Shown in pieces: positions 54,693 through 63,099 of a stretch of 64,000 nt of DNA. The notes below the pieces were generated by a model. The model saw nothing but the letters and a program-made list of their open reading frames with translations. It searched no databases and was not told the DNA's origin. Both the position numbers and the translations under genes were made by a program. Origin of the DNA: Gemmatimonadota bacterium (GTDB lineage: Bacteria > Gemmatimonadota > Gemmatimonadetes > Longimicrobiales > Gaopeijiaceae); assembly GCA_012960225.1 (NCBI GenBank), contig DUBS01000036.1:22438-86437 (forward strand), in the 5' to 3' direction. The stretch's first letter is position 1, and each line of letters starts with the position of its first letter.

Positions 54693-57308
54693 ATGAACAC
54701 GATGCTCAACCACTTCCGCTCCTACATCACATCTCTTGCTGTACTCGCCATCCTAGGTGGTGTCACCCAGCTATCGGCTCAGCAGGAAAACATTGAGATA
54801 CGCAAGATACGACTCGGAGGACTCGGTGGCTCGAACGTCGTCGGTGGTCCGGGATCGGCGAACTACGATCTCGCGGCACGCTTTGCGCCCTACAAGATCC
54901 AGGAGATGGTACACAGCACGACGGTCTCTCCGAACTGGATCGAGGGAAGCGAGCAGTTCTGGTACGAGTGGGAGAACTCTGACGGAACGTTCTACAACAT
55001 CGTGGATCCAGTAGGTGGAACGAAAAGCCAGCTTTTCGACAACGACCGCATCGCAGCTGAGCTCACACGCATTACCCTCGATCCCTGGGACGGACAACAC
55101 CTACCGATCCGTAACATCCGCTTCATCGACGCGAACACACTGCAGTTCGACGTAGAGTCTTCTCAGGATGAAGACGTCGACGAAGAGGAGGACGTCGATA
55201 CCGAGGAAGAAGAAGAGGATAGCGACCAGGAGGGACGCAGCGATAAGAAGATGTACCACTTCGAGTATGATGTGGGGACACAGACGCTGCGTGAGCTGGA
55301 GGACTACGAGTCACCGAACAACCATCCGGGTTGGGCGAACGTGTCACCGGACGGTGAGACAGTCGTGTTCGCGCGTAACTACAACCTCTGGATGATCAGC
55401 GGATCCGATTATGAGTCGATCCTCGACGCACGTCGCGGCGAGAGTGGCGATGAAGCCACTGAGGCTGAAGAAGATGTCGAGGTTGAAGAGATCCAACTGA
55501 CAACGGACGGAGAGGAGTTCTACTCCTACGGCGGCTCAGGAGGTCGGGGTGAGACCAATGTGACCTCTGAAGAGAACAAGGACGACCGCAAACGAGCCGG
55601 AGTAGTATGGTCGAAGAACTCACAGAAGTTCGCGCTCGTACGTCGAGACCAGCGTGAGGTTGGTGATCTTTGGGTCGTGCACGCAGTGGGTAACAAGCGT
55701 CCCGAACTCGAGTCCTATAAGTATGATATGCCGGGTGAGGAAAATGTCACCCAGAGCGAACTCCTGATCTACGACATCGCTGCACGCAACATGGTCCAGG
55801 TCAACGACGATCCGTGGAAAGATCAGATGATGTCAGTCGCTAGCGACCGTCAGTTCGTCTATCCCGACTCCGATGAACCGAGGCAACAAGTCTGGCTCTC
55901 CGATAACTCCGACGAACTCTGGTTCACCAGAACCTCACGCGACCGGAAGAGAACGGACGTGATGATCGCGAACGCCGCGACTGGAGAAGTACAAACCATC
56001 ATCGAGGATCGGCTCAACACCTACATGGAGACGCGCAACGTCGAGAGACTCGACAACGGTGACCTTCTGTGGTGGTCGGAGCAGGATGGTTGGGCGCACA
56101 TCTATCGGTATGGTGCGGACGGTACGCTAAAGAACCGTGTCACCGAGGGACCGTGGCATGTTGACGGGATCGCTGGTGTCGACAACGAGCGTGGCTACGT
56201 ATTCGTGCTCGGCCAGGGACATGAGTCCGGCGAAGACCCTTATTACCAGCACCTCTACCGCGTGAACCTCGACGGATCAGGGCTGACGCTGCTCAACCCT
56301 GGCGACTTCGACCACCGCGTGAACATGGGTGAGTCGAGCAGGTTCTTCGTAGAAAGCTATTCTCGGGTTAACACCACTCCCGCTTCGGGATTGTTCAGTG
56401 CTTCGGGAGAGAAGATCCTCGATCTTGAGACCGCAGACTTCAGTGCACTCACCGAAGCCGGCTATCAGTTCCCCGAACCGTTCAAGGCCGAAGCCGATGA
56501 CGGAGTGACCGACATGTATGGCGTGATGTATAAGCCGTACGACTTCGATCCGAGCAAGAAGTATCCGATCGTAGCCTATGTGTATCCAGGTCCTCAGACC
56601 GAGTCAGTCTCGAAGTTCTTCTCGACAAATGCCTCTGAGCAGGCTTTAGCTCAGTTCGGCTTTATCGTCGTTACGCTCGGCAACCGTGGTGGTAACCCAG
56701 ACCGTTCCAAGTGGTACCACAACTACGGGTATGGAGACCTGCGTGACTACGGACTGGCTGATAAGAAGGCCGTACTCGAACAACTCGGCGATCGCCATGA
56801 CTTCATCGACCTCGACAGGGTCGGTATTTACGGTCACTCAGGTGGTGGCTTCATGTCTACGGCTGCGATGCTCGTCTACCCTGACTTCTTCAAGGCTGCC
56901 GTGTCGTCGTCTGGCAACCACAACAATGATGTTTACAACCGCAACTGGTCGGAAACACACCACGGTGTCCAGGAAGTTGTCGACGACGAAGGCGACGTCA
57001 GCTTCGAGTTTGATATCGAGAAGAACTCTGATCTCGCGGCGAACCTAAAAGGACATCTACTCCTGACGACCGGTGACGTCGACAACAACGTGCACCACGC
57101 CGGTACGTTCCGTATGGCTGACGCACTGATCCGTGCCAATAAGCGCTTTGACTTCTTCATGTTCCCCGGCCAGCGTCACGGCTACGGTGATATGGGAGAC
57201 TACTGGTTCTGGCTACGTGCCGAGTACTTCGTCAAACACCTGCTCGGTGACGACGAATGGAACGCCAACCTCCTACAACTCCAGGTCGAACAACCAAAAA
57301 CACGCTGA
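54693..57308 (+). CDS. Secreted S9-family (DPP IV-like) prolyl peptidase with acidic insertions
   Basis: 871 residues from the ATG at 54693 (GGAG at 54680-54683). Sec signal peptide (residues 1-30, ending LSAQ). N-terminal beta-propeller, then alpha/beta-hydrolase with catalytic Ser716 (YGHSGGG), Asp797 (GDVDNN) and His829 (GQRHGYG). Two Asp/Glu-rich loops interrupt the propeller, about residues 159-182 and 245-262, unusual for the family and without parallel in nearby genes. Codon choice is visibly more biased to GAC, AAC, ATC and CTC than in neighbours, suggesting strong expression or different origin. It is the only plus-strand gene in the right half of the window. Confidence 0.9.
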   Translation: MNTMLNHFRSYITSLAVLAILGGVTQLSAQQENIEIRKIRLGGLGGSNVVGGPGSANYDLAARFAPYKIQEMVHSTTVSPNWIEGSEQFWYEWENSDGTFYNIVDPVGGTKSQLFDNDRIAAELTRITLDPWDGQHLPIRNIRFIDANTLQFDVESSQDEDVDEEEDVDTEEEEEDSDQEGRSDKKMYHFEYDVGTQTLRELEDYESPNNHPGWANVSPDGETVVFARNYNLWMISGSDYESILDARRGESGDEATEAEEDVEVEEIQLTTDGEEFYSYGGSGGRGETNVTSEENKDDRKRAGVVWSKNSQKFALVRRDQREVGDLWVVHAVGNKRPELESYKYDMPGEENVTQSELLIYDIAARNMVQVNDDPWKDQMMSVASDRQFVYPDSDEPRQQVWLSDNSDELWFTRTSRDRKRTDVMIANAATGEVQTIIEDRLNTYMETRNVERLDNGDLLWWSEQDGWAHIYRYGADGTLKNRVTEGPWHVDGIAGVDNERGYVFVLGQGHESGEDPYYQHLYRVNLDGSGLTLLNPGDFDHRVNMGESSRFFVESYSRVNTTPASGLFSASGEKILDLETADFSALTEAGYQFPEPFKAEADDGVTDMYGVMYKPYDFDPSKKYPIVAYVYPGPQTESVSKFFSTNASEQALAQFGFIVVTLGNRGGNPDRSKWYHNYGYGDLRDYGLADKKAVLEQLGDRHDFIDLDRVGIYGHSGGGFMSTAAMLVYPDFFKAAVSSSGNHNNDVYNRNWSETHHGVQEVVDDEGDVSFEFDIEKNSDLAANLKGHLLLTTGDVDNNVHHAGTFRMADALIRANKRFDFFMFPGQRHGYGDMGDYWFWLRAEYFVKHLLGDDEWNANLLQLQVEQPKTR

Positions 57309-57378
57309 AGGAAATGAATAGATCGACTACACCCGAATCGTAGATCAGAGACCAACGATCCGCACAAGTAAAGGAGTT

Positions 57379-57405
57379 GGTGTCGCGGCCTCCGGCCGCG
57401 ACACC
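57379..57405. terminator. Strong GC-rich hairpin between convergent genes
   Basis: Perfect 12-bp stem (GGTGTCGCGGCC and complement) with loop TCC, two bases beyond the sulfatase stop and 70 bp beyond the S9 peptidase stop. No clear U-tract follows on either strand, so it may be a bidirectional pause/processing element rather than a textbook terminator. Confidence 0.5.
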
Positions 57406-57407
57406 GC

Positions 57408-59372
57408 TCAGGCGGTCAAGGGCATCCCCTCAACGATGATCTCGTCGATGAAGATCCACGCTTCTCCTCCAGCGCCGGCATGCCAATCAGGGAGTTCGGA
57501 GTGATTCCGTGCTGTGACGCGGACATAGCGAGCAGTTACGTCTTCGATCGAAGATGACAGGCGATGGGCAATAACGCTTGGATCAGGCTCTACTGAGGTC
57601 GGAACCGACTCCAGATCCATCCAGCTCGATCCATTATCCGACACACTGAACTCTACCAAGCGTGGAAGCATGATCCATGCACTTTGCACCTGTAGACAGT
57701 CGAGACTAATCCGGGTCACCTTGACCGAAGCCTCCAGATCTAGAGTGGCCTGGAAGTCTGTACCCTGGACAGCAACCCAGCGTCCGTCACGGAAATCAGC
57801 ACTCCCAAGTAACCTGTCAACCAACACACTGGCGTCAACTGGATAACTGGGGTGGGAGGGCGTGCTGGTCACAACTACCGCTCTAGCCGCGAGGTGGTCC
57901 ACGGAATCAGGCCGCCCGAGGCTCCGCCGTCCTGGAGGCCGAACTTCTGAGCCTATTCTCCCGGTCAATCGATCTCCCAAAGTGGACCGCGCTACCTCCC
58001 CGATCTCGTCGAGCCTGTTCACTATATCGGGGTACTGCTCGGTAACGTCGACGGTCTCTCCAATGTCAAGATCAAGGTCATACAACGCTTTGGGCACGGT
58101 AAGGAATGCATAGGGCCCGGGATGGCCATTCGCCCCTGGTTCCACACCGACATAGGACCTGGTGCGATGCTCAAAGACCCTTTTCCAACGCCCCTCTCGG
58201 ACAGCTCTCAATTCACCCGTGTAGTAGAACCAAAACTGGGTGCGAGGCTCCGCATCCAATTGTAGTTCCAGAAGCGACAGGATATTCACGCCATCGATTG
58301 GGTTCTCAGGAAGTGTTGCCCCTGTGATGGCCGCTACCGTTGGCAAGATATCGATCGTCGAGGCCAGACGATCGCAGATGGATCCCGGTTCGATTCTATC
58401 AGGCCAACGCATGATGGCCGGCACGCGGGGACCACCCTCGAGCGCGGTACCCTTACCTTCACGCAGAGGCCCTGTCGACCCAGCATGGTTGCCGTAGTTA
58501 AGCCAAGGCCCGTTGTCACTCGTGAAGATGACGAGTGTATTCTCAGCAACGCCATTCCGATCCAGCGCCTCGAGGACTTGCCCTACTGACCAGTCGATTT
58601 CTTGGATCACATCGCCGTACAAGCCTTGCTCACTCGACCCCTTGAATCTAGGTGAAACACCGAGAGGTACATGTGGCATCGAGTGTGCTAGGTAAAGAAA
58701 GAACGGACCGTTAGCGCTTCGATCGATGAACTGGACCGCCCGCTCTGTGTAGCGCGTGGTGAGTCGGTCCTGGTCTGCGAGTTCATCTACGGTCTCGACA
58801 ACTTCATCCCCCTCGATCAGCGGTAAAGGCGGATACTGGCTCGTGCCACTGATCGGGATACCGTCATAGTCTACAGGCCACATATCATTGGAGTACGGTA
58901 GGCCAAAGTACTCGTCAAAACCGTGACGAAGAGGCAGAAACTCAGAACCGTGTCCAAGGTGCCATTTTCCCACAGCCGCGGTGGCGTAGCCAAGAGGCCT
59001 CAGGATCTCAGCGATCGTGACCTCTCCTGGGTGTAGTCCAACCTGGGCGTCAGGGTTCAAGGCACCCAGGATTGACACCCGGGACGCATAGCAACCGGTG
59101 AGTAAAGACGCGCGCGAGGCTGAGCAGACACCCTCTGACGCATAGAAGTCCGTGAAGTGCATACCCTCCGATGCCAGCCGATCTAGGTGGGGGGTCGTAA
59201 ATCCCTTGGCACCGTAGATCCCAACATCCTCGTAGCCCTGATCATCGGTGAAGATCAGGACGACGTTGGTTGGACGGGAAGCAGGCGTGCACGCGCCAGC
59301 CCATCGAGACGCGGCAAGCGCTAGGGTGGCCGTGCCAGACCGATGCAGGAACTCACGACGAGACGGTGTCAC
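57408..59372 (-). CDS. Tat-exported sulfatase with C-terminal F5/8 (discoidin)-like domain
   Basis: 654 residues. The start SRREFLHRSG is a twin-arginine export signal; a Cys at residue 28 (WAGAC) could make it a lipoprotein. Type I sulfatase domain: metal ligands Asp43-Asp44 (FTDDQGYEDVG) and the formylglycine motif C83-S-A-S-R with ASLLTG following; the motif has Ala where Pro is common, a form matured by the anSME-type or FGE enzyme encoded elsewhere. From about residue 505 a beta-sandwich of the F5/8-type-C kind is fused (WVAVQGTDFQATLDLEASVKVTRISL, in part), normally a glycan-binding module. Likely desulfates a polysaccharide or glycan in the periplasm or at the surface. 70 bp downstream of the next gene. 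Confidence 0.88.
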   Translation of the reverse strand: MTPSRREFLHRSGTATLALAASRWAGACTPASRPTNVVLIFTDDQGYEDVGIYGAKGFTTPHLDRLASEGMHFTDFYASEGVCSASRASLLTGCYASRVSILGALNPDAQVGLHPGEVTIAEILRPLGYATAAVGKWHLGHGSEFLPLRHGFDEYFGLPYSNDMWPVDYDGIPISGTSQYPPLPLIEGDEVVETVDELADQDRLTTRYTERAVQFIDRSANGPFFLYLAHSMPHVPLGVSPRFKGSSEQGLYGDVIQEIDWSVGQVLEALDRNGVAENTLVIFTSDNGPWLNYGNHAGSTGPLREGKGTALEGGPRVPAIMRWPDRIEPGSICDRLASTIDILPTVAAITGATLPENPIDGVNILSLLELQLDAEPRTQFWFYYTGELRAVREGRWKRVFEHRTRSYVGVEPGANGHPGPYAFLTVPKALYDLDLDIGETVDVTEQYPDIVNRLDEIGEVARSTLGDRLTGRIGSEVRPPGRRSLGRPDSVDHLAARAVVVTSTPSHPSYPVDASVLVDRLLGSADFRDGRWVAVQGTDFQATLDLEASVKVTRISLDCLQVQSAWIMLPRLVEFSVSDNGSSWMDLESVPTSVEPDPSVIAHRLSSSIEDVTARYVRVTARNHSELPDWHAGAGGEAWIFIDEIIVEGMPLTA

Positions 59373-59442
59373 TCTGCTTAACTCATATCGAGTAATCGAT
59401 CAGGTCCGCTCATCAAATCTCTAGAGCAATACGTGTTCGCGA

Positions 59443-61209
59443 CTAGCAGCACCCACAGATTGGTCCACCATCAGGAACGAATGAAGTACTAACTTCACGA
59501 GCAGAGTCCGGAACAGTTCTAATCGATTGGCTAGCAGCACTCGATGAGCGTTTCCGGCGCGCTTCCCGAGTTGATGCTCCTTGTCCTCGATAACCAGTAA
59601 AAATCTGGTATCGATGGTCGCCGATATCACTATCGATCCGAATCACCGCCGACCCTTCAGCATCAAAACGATCAAAGGGTTGCCCATCACAAATCACAAA
59701 AACTTCTCCGGAATCGGGCAGATTGGTAACACGCCAGCTCGTATCTTGGCCCTGTCTATCTGAAGTGGCAGCATAGGTGCCCACATAGAGCGTCCCGCTC
59801 TCAGGGTCGTTCCAAGCCTGCAACACGCCCATTGAGGGATACTCGATCCCTTCCACAGTAGGAGCTTCAAACTTGTTCATGTGTGGAGTCTCGAACGCAC
59901 GAGTCCAGTCTCCTCCTTGGCCAATCTCAGAGACCATCATCATCGCGCTGCGTTGGCCCCTCGGGTACGGCTCATTGAGTCCGAACCACCAGCCAAATTT
60001 TTCATCATGGTCACCAAAAAAACGGGGCTCATAGGCTCTCTCGGCCGCGGCGCTGAGTCGGACAATCGCAGTTTCGTCGCCGAGTTCTCGTGCCATCAGT
60101 AGGCCTGCTGATGAAGGCCTCGCGGGAACCCTTGGATTATTCCATCCCGCCGCATTTGCTGAGGCCTCATAAATGAATGAAGCGAGTTCTGGTTCCTGAG
60201 GGAGAATAAGGAACGCCGCTTGTAGTCCCGAACTCGGGCCACCGTTTGCCTTATGGTTCACGATCGGATCATACCAAGTCGTGAACCACTCAAGTTCACC
60301 GGCGTCTGAGACACCCATGTAATTGTTCTTCACATACTCAAGCCAGTTCTCTACGGCGAGATGCCTATCTGTTCCGTGAAGCTTGTCGTAGAGATACACA
60401 CCCAATCCCGCAGCACTGTTACAGAACGGCCAAATCTTAGTGTTCTCACAATGAGGCCCTTCAGGATGCGCTCTCCACTGCGCTTCCATGAGTTCAACCA
60501 TCCGGTGGTGATCCCACTCGAAGTCTTGGTCCGCGTAACCCGTCGTAGTGAACGGGCGCTCCCATTTGTCATCGCCTGACACATACCCGTAAATCGAGAG
60601 CATGAGGCCAAGCCAACCTCTAAAAAACATATTTCCATCCGAGCCTATTGGATCCTCCTGTAGACCCCAAGGCTCAACACCGTTAGCTGTCCAACCAATC
60701 CGGTCATAATTGCCTCGAAGATCCCTAGGGATGCCTCCCATAAACTGAGGCGGGTAGTTCGCTCGAGCAGGATCTGGACCGATTTGTGTTAACCAATCAA
60801 CCGCGCCCCAGTAGGTCGTATAGCGGCTGGCTAATTCGTCGACAATCCTTGTATACGCTTCACGCCAAGCAGGCGTTTGATCCGCCATCATGAGGATCGC
60901 ATAGGTCGAATACTGCAGGTCGAATCTAGGGTAACTCGTGACACCGGGGACGCTGTACTGGTCCCACCACGGATGGGGGACACCCCACCGACTCCAGTTG
61001 TCCCTTGTTGTGGACTTTTCCCAAAGAAATTGCAGCCAACCAAGTGCACGGTCGTTCAATTCAGGGAACGGTGATGGCGGCCGGAGCCCACTAAAGGACC
61101 ACGGTGCAGCGTGCAGTTCCTCAGGCCGAGAACCGAGCGCTGCCGCACCAGCCGCTAGACCAAGACCTTTTATGAAATCTCGGCGGGTAGGTCCTTGGTC
61201 CCTTGGCAT
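59443..61209 (-). CDS. Tat-exported protein with linalool dehydratase/isomerase-like domain
   Basis: 588 residues. N-terminal twin-arginine signal (TRRDFIKGLGLAAGAAALG). The body matches, as far as I can recall the family, the alpha/alpha-barrel linalool dehydratase/isomerase (Ldi) fold: WGVPHPWWDQYSVPGVTSYPRF-like opening, DQDFEWDHHRMVELMEAQW and the CENTKIWPFCNSAAGLGVYLYD region, where Ldi has its cofactor-free active-site cysteines. It is not close enough to assign a substrate, and many Ldi-like proteins outside the characterised one have unknown activity. The C-terminus is a Ser/Arg-rich linker ending GPICGCC, an odd cysteine cluster. Lies between the sulfatase and the TolB/TPR genes, all on one strand. 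Confidence 0.65.
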   Translation of the reverse strand: MPRDQGPTRRDFIKGLGLAAGAAALGSRPEELHAAPWSFSGLRPPSPFPELNDRALGWLQFLWEKSTTRDNWSRWGVPHPWWDQYSVPGVTSYPRFDLQYSTYAILMMADQTPAWREAYTRIVDELASRYTTYWGAVDWLTQIGPDPARANYPPQFMGGIPRDLRGNYDRIGWTANGVEPWGLQEDPIGSDGNMFFRGWLGLMLSIYGYVSGDDKWERPFTTTGYADQDFEWDHHRMVELMEAQWRAHPEGPHCENTKIWPFCNSAAGLGVYLYDKLHGTDRHLAVENWLEYVKNNYMGVSDAGELEWFTTWYDPIVNHKANGGPSSGLQAAFLILPQEPELASFIYEASANAAGWNNPRVPARPSSAGLLMARELGDETAIVRLSAAAERAYEPRFFGDHDEKFGWWFGLNEPYPRGQRSAMMMVSEIGQGGDWTRAFETPHMNKFEAPTVEGIEYPSMGVLQAWNDPESGTLYVGTYAATSDRQGQDTSWRVTNLPDSGEVFVICDGQPFDRFDAEGSAVIRIDSDIGDHRYQIFTGYRGQGASTREARRKRSSSAASQSIRTVPDSAREVSTSFVPDGGPICGCC

Positions 61210-61266
61210 CTCGTCTCCCCTTACCCTCGAGTCAGTAGAACCTTAGCCCGACTACCAGCACGCTCC

Positions 61267-63096
61267 TTACCTAGCTAGTACCTGACGAAGCCGTTCCCTT
61301 ATCCGCGCCTGCATGCGCTGTAGACCAGACTGAAAATTGGGATCCTCACTCACTCTATCGAAGATACCAGAGTCAATCAATTCCGACCCCACCGCGTCGT
61401 GTGACCATGAAAAGGCGCGCTCCAACCAAGTCAGCGACTCATCAGCATTGCCGATCCACGCATAGAACATCGCGATGTCACGATATACCATCATCTCGGT
61501 ATGACTCTGTGGATCTGTCGCCGAGTTGAGAGTGGTCTTCAACGAATCAATAGTTTGCATGGCCCCGGCCTCATCCCCTCGAGAGTGCTGGCACATGGCC
61601 TGAACACCAGGGAAAGTGCCTTCTAAGACATTCAAACAATCGTCTATTCTTCTGGCCAGAAGGTGTGATATCCCTTGGTAGAAGCGTGGTGAGGTTAAGC
61701 TCGGCTCGAGTGCTAGCGCCTGTTGCGCTCCTCTGGCGGCAAGGTCATAGCGGCGAGATGCAACCGCATCTAACGCTTGGCCAACCCACCGTCCAGGCGC
61801 CAAAGGATCGAGCTGAATCCCTATCTCTGATTCTGCCAAACCCTCATCATACCGTCTTTCCCGCGTGAGAAGATGGCCATACCAACCGTGCACATCCGCT
61901 GAGTTCGGGGACAGCTCCAACGCCCGCTGAAAATCAGTTTCCACCGGTTCAGCAGCCGCAAGAGCTCTGTTCTCTAGATATCCCCTAGCCGCATATCCTT
62001 CAGCAGCATCCTCATCTAGCTCAATCGCGCGGTTCGCCATCTCCATACCACGGCCATAGAGTTCGTACCCATCTAGTCCGGGATGGCCATAACCGGTGAA
62101 CAAGCCGTATGTCATTGCGAGGCCTGCGTATGCGGGTGCGTAGCTCGGATCCTGGGCAATCGACCGTTCAAATGACTCGATCGCAGACAACATTCCATCT
62201 GTTGATCGGGTATGCAGATGTGATTTTCCGATCAGGTAGGCTTCGTACGCCTCAGGATCCTCGGTTCTAGAAGCCTCTTTGATCTCACGGACGCCACCAA
62301 CTGCAGAAGTGAGGGCCGATGCCACCTGAATCGCGATGTCTTCCTGGAGCGCGAAAAGATCCTGGAGCTGACCATCGTAGGAATCAGCCCAAAGATGTTC
62401 GTCTGTCGCGGCGTGGATCAGCTGGGCCGTGACCCTAATCTGGTCTCCAAAAAGTTGAACCGAGCCCTCTACTACGTGTTCCACACCCAGCCTGTCGGCA
62501 ATCTCAGGAATCGTCAGGTTATAGCCAGTAACGGTCTCAGCAGAGGTACGGGAGATCACTTTGAGTTCAGGAACCTTCGCTAGCTGGGCGGTAATCTGCT
62601 CTGTGATCCCTTCGCTGAGATACGCGACATCCTCTCGCCCACCGATGTTATCCATCGGCAGTACAACCACTGAAGCATCACCTGGAGTTGTAGCAACTTC
62701 GGTGTCAGCGTCTCCACCCATTGGCCAGATACCCGCGTTCATCGCTAGTAAAACACCCACAGCTAGCAAGAGCACTGCCGTAATGGTGTTGCGGATGTTG
62801 AACAGCGCTACACGGGCCGGAGCCGGCTCCGCACTAGTCGGCGCGCTCGAAACCTGGCCCCGCGTTTCATTCGCGTCCTCAACAGGACGGTCCCGCACAA
62901 GTGCCGTGCCGATGACAATGGGGAGCCCAATCAAGAGAAGGACCAGAGCAACATTCGGAAGCCACGGCTGGTCTGCCGACTCAGAGATCTGTTGGATGAC
63001 CTCGAACACCAACCAAGACACCGCGATATAGGCTCCTAACGCCCACCAGATCGAACGGCGGTGGACCTCGCGGATCAAATCTCCTAGACCAGGCAT
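61267..63096 (-). CDS. Membrane-anchored TolB/FlgO-like and TPR protein
   Basis: 609 residues: N-terminal cytosolic start, three membrane helices (about residues 17-33, 47-65 and 104-122), then a FlgO/TolB N-terminal-like domain (VVVLPMDNIGGREDVAYLSEGITEQI, in part, at about 145-265) and TPR repeats from about 295 to 590. This architecture, often preceded by a kinase or cyclase domain, is abundant in Gemmatimonadota and similar lineages; function is not known. No kinase domain is present here. Its ATG lies 3 bp after the stop of a paralogous gene, so the two are tandem duplicates. 57 bp ahead of the Ldi-like gene. Confidence 0.8.
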   Translation of the reverse strand: MPGLGDLIREVHRRSIWWALGAYIAVSWLVFEVIQQISESADQPWLPNVALVLLLIGLPIVIGTALVRDRPVEDANETRGQVSSAPTSAEPAPARVALFNIRNTITAVLLLAVGVLLAMNAGIWPMGGDADTEVATTPGDASVVVLPMDNIGGREDVAYLSEGITEQITAQLAKVPELKVISRTSAETVTGYNLTIPEIADRLGVEHVVEGSVQLFGDQIRVTAQLIHAATDEHLWADSYDGQLQDLFALQEDIAIQVASALTSAVGGVREIKEASRTEDPEAYEAYLIGKSHLHTRSTDGMLSAIESFERSIAQDPSYAPAYAGLAMTYGLFTGYGHPGLDGYELYGRGMEMANRAIELDEDAAEGYAARGYLENRALAAAEPVETDFQRALELSPNSADVHGWYGHLLTRERRYDEGLAESEIGIQLDPLAPGRWVGQALDAVASRRYDLAARGAQQALALEPSLTSPRFYQGISHLLARRIDDCLNVLEGTFPGVQAMCQHSRGDEAGAMQTIDSLKTTLNSATDPQSHTEMMVYRDIAMFYAWIGNADESLTWLERAFSWSHDAVGSELIDSGIFDRVSEDPNFQSGLQRMQARIRERLRQVLAR

Positions 63097-63099
63097 ACC

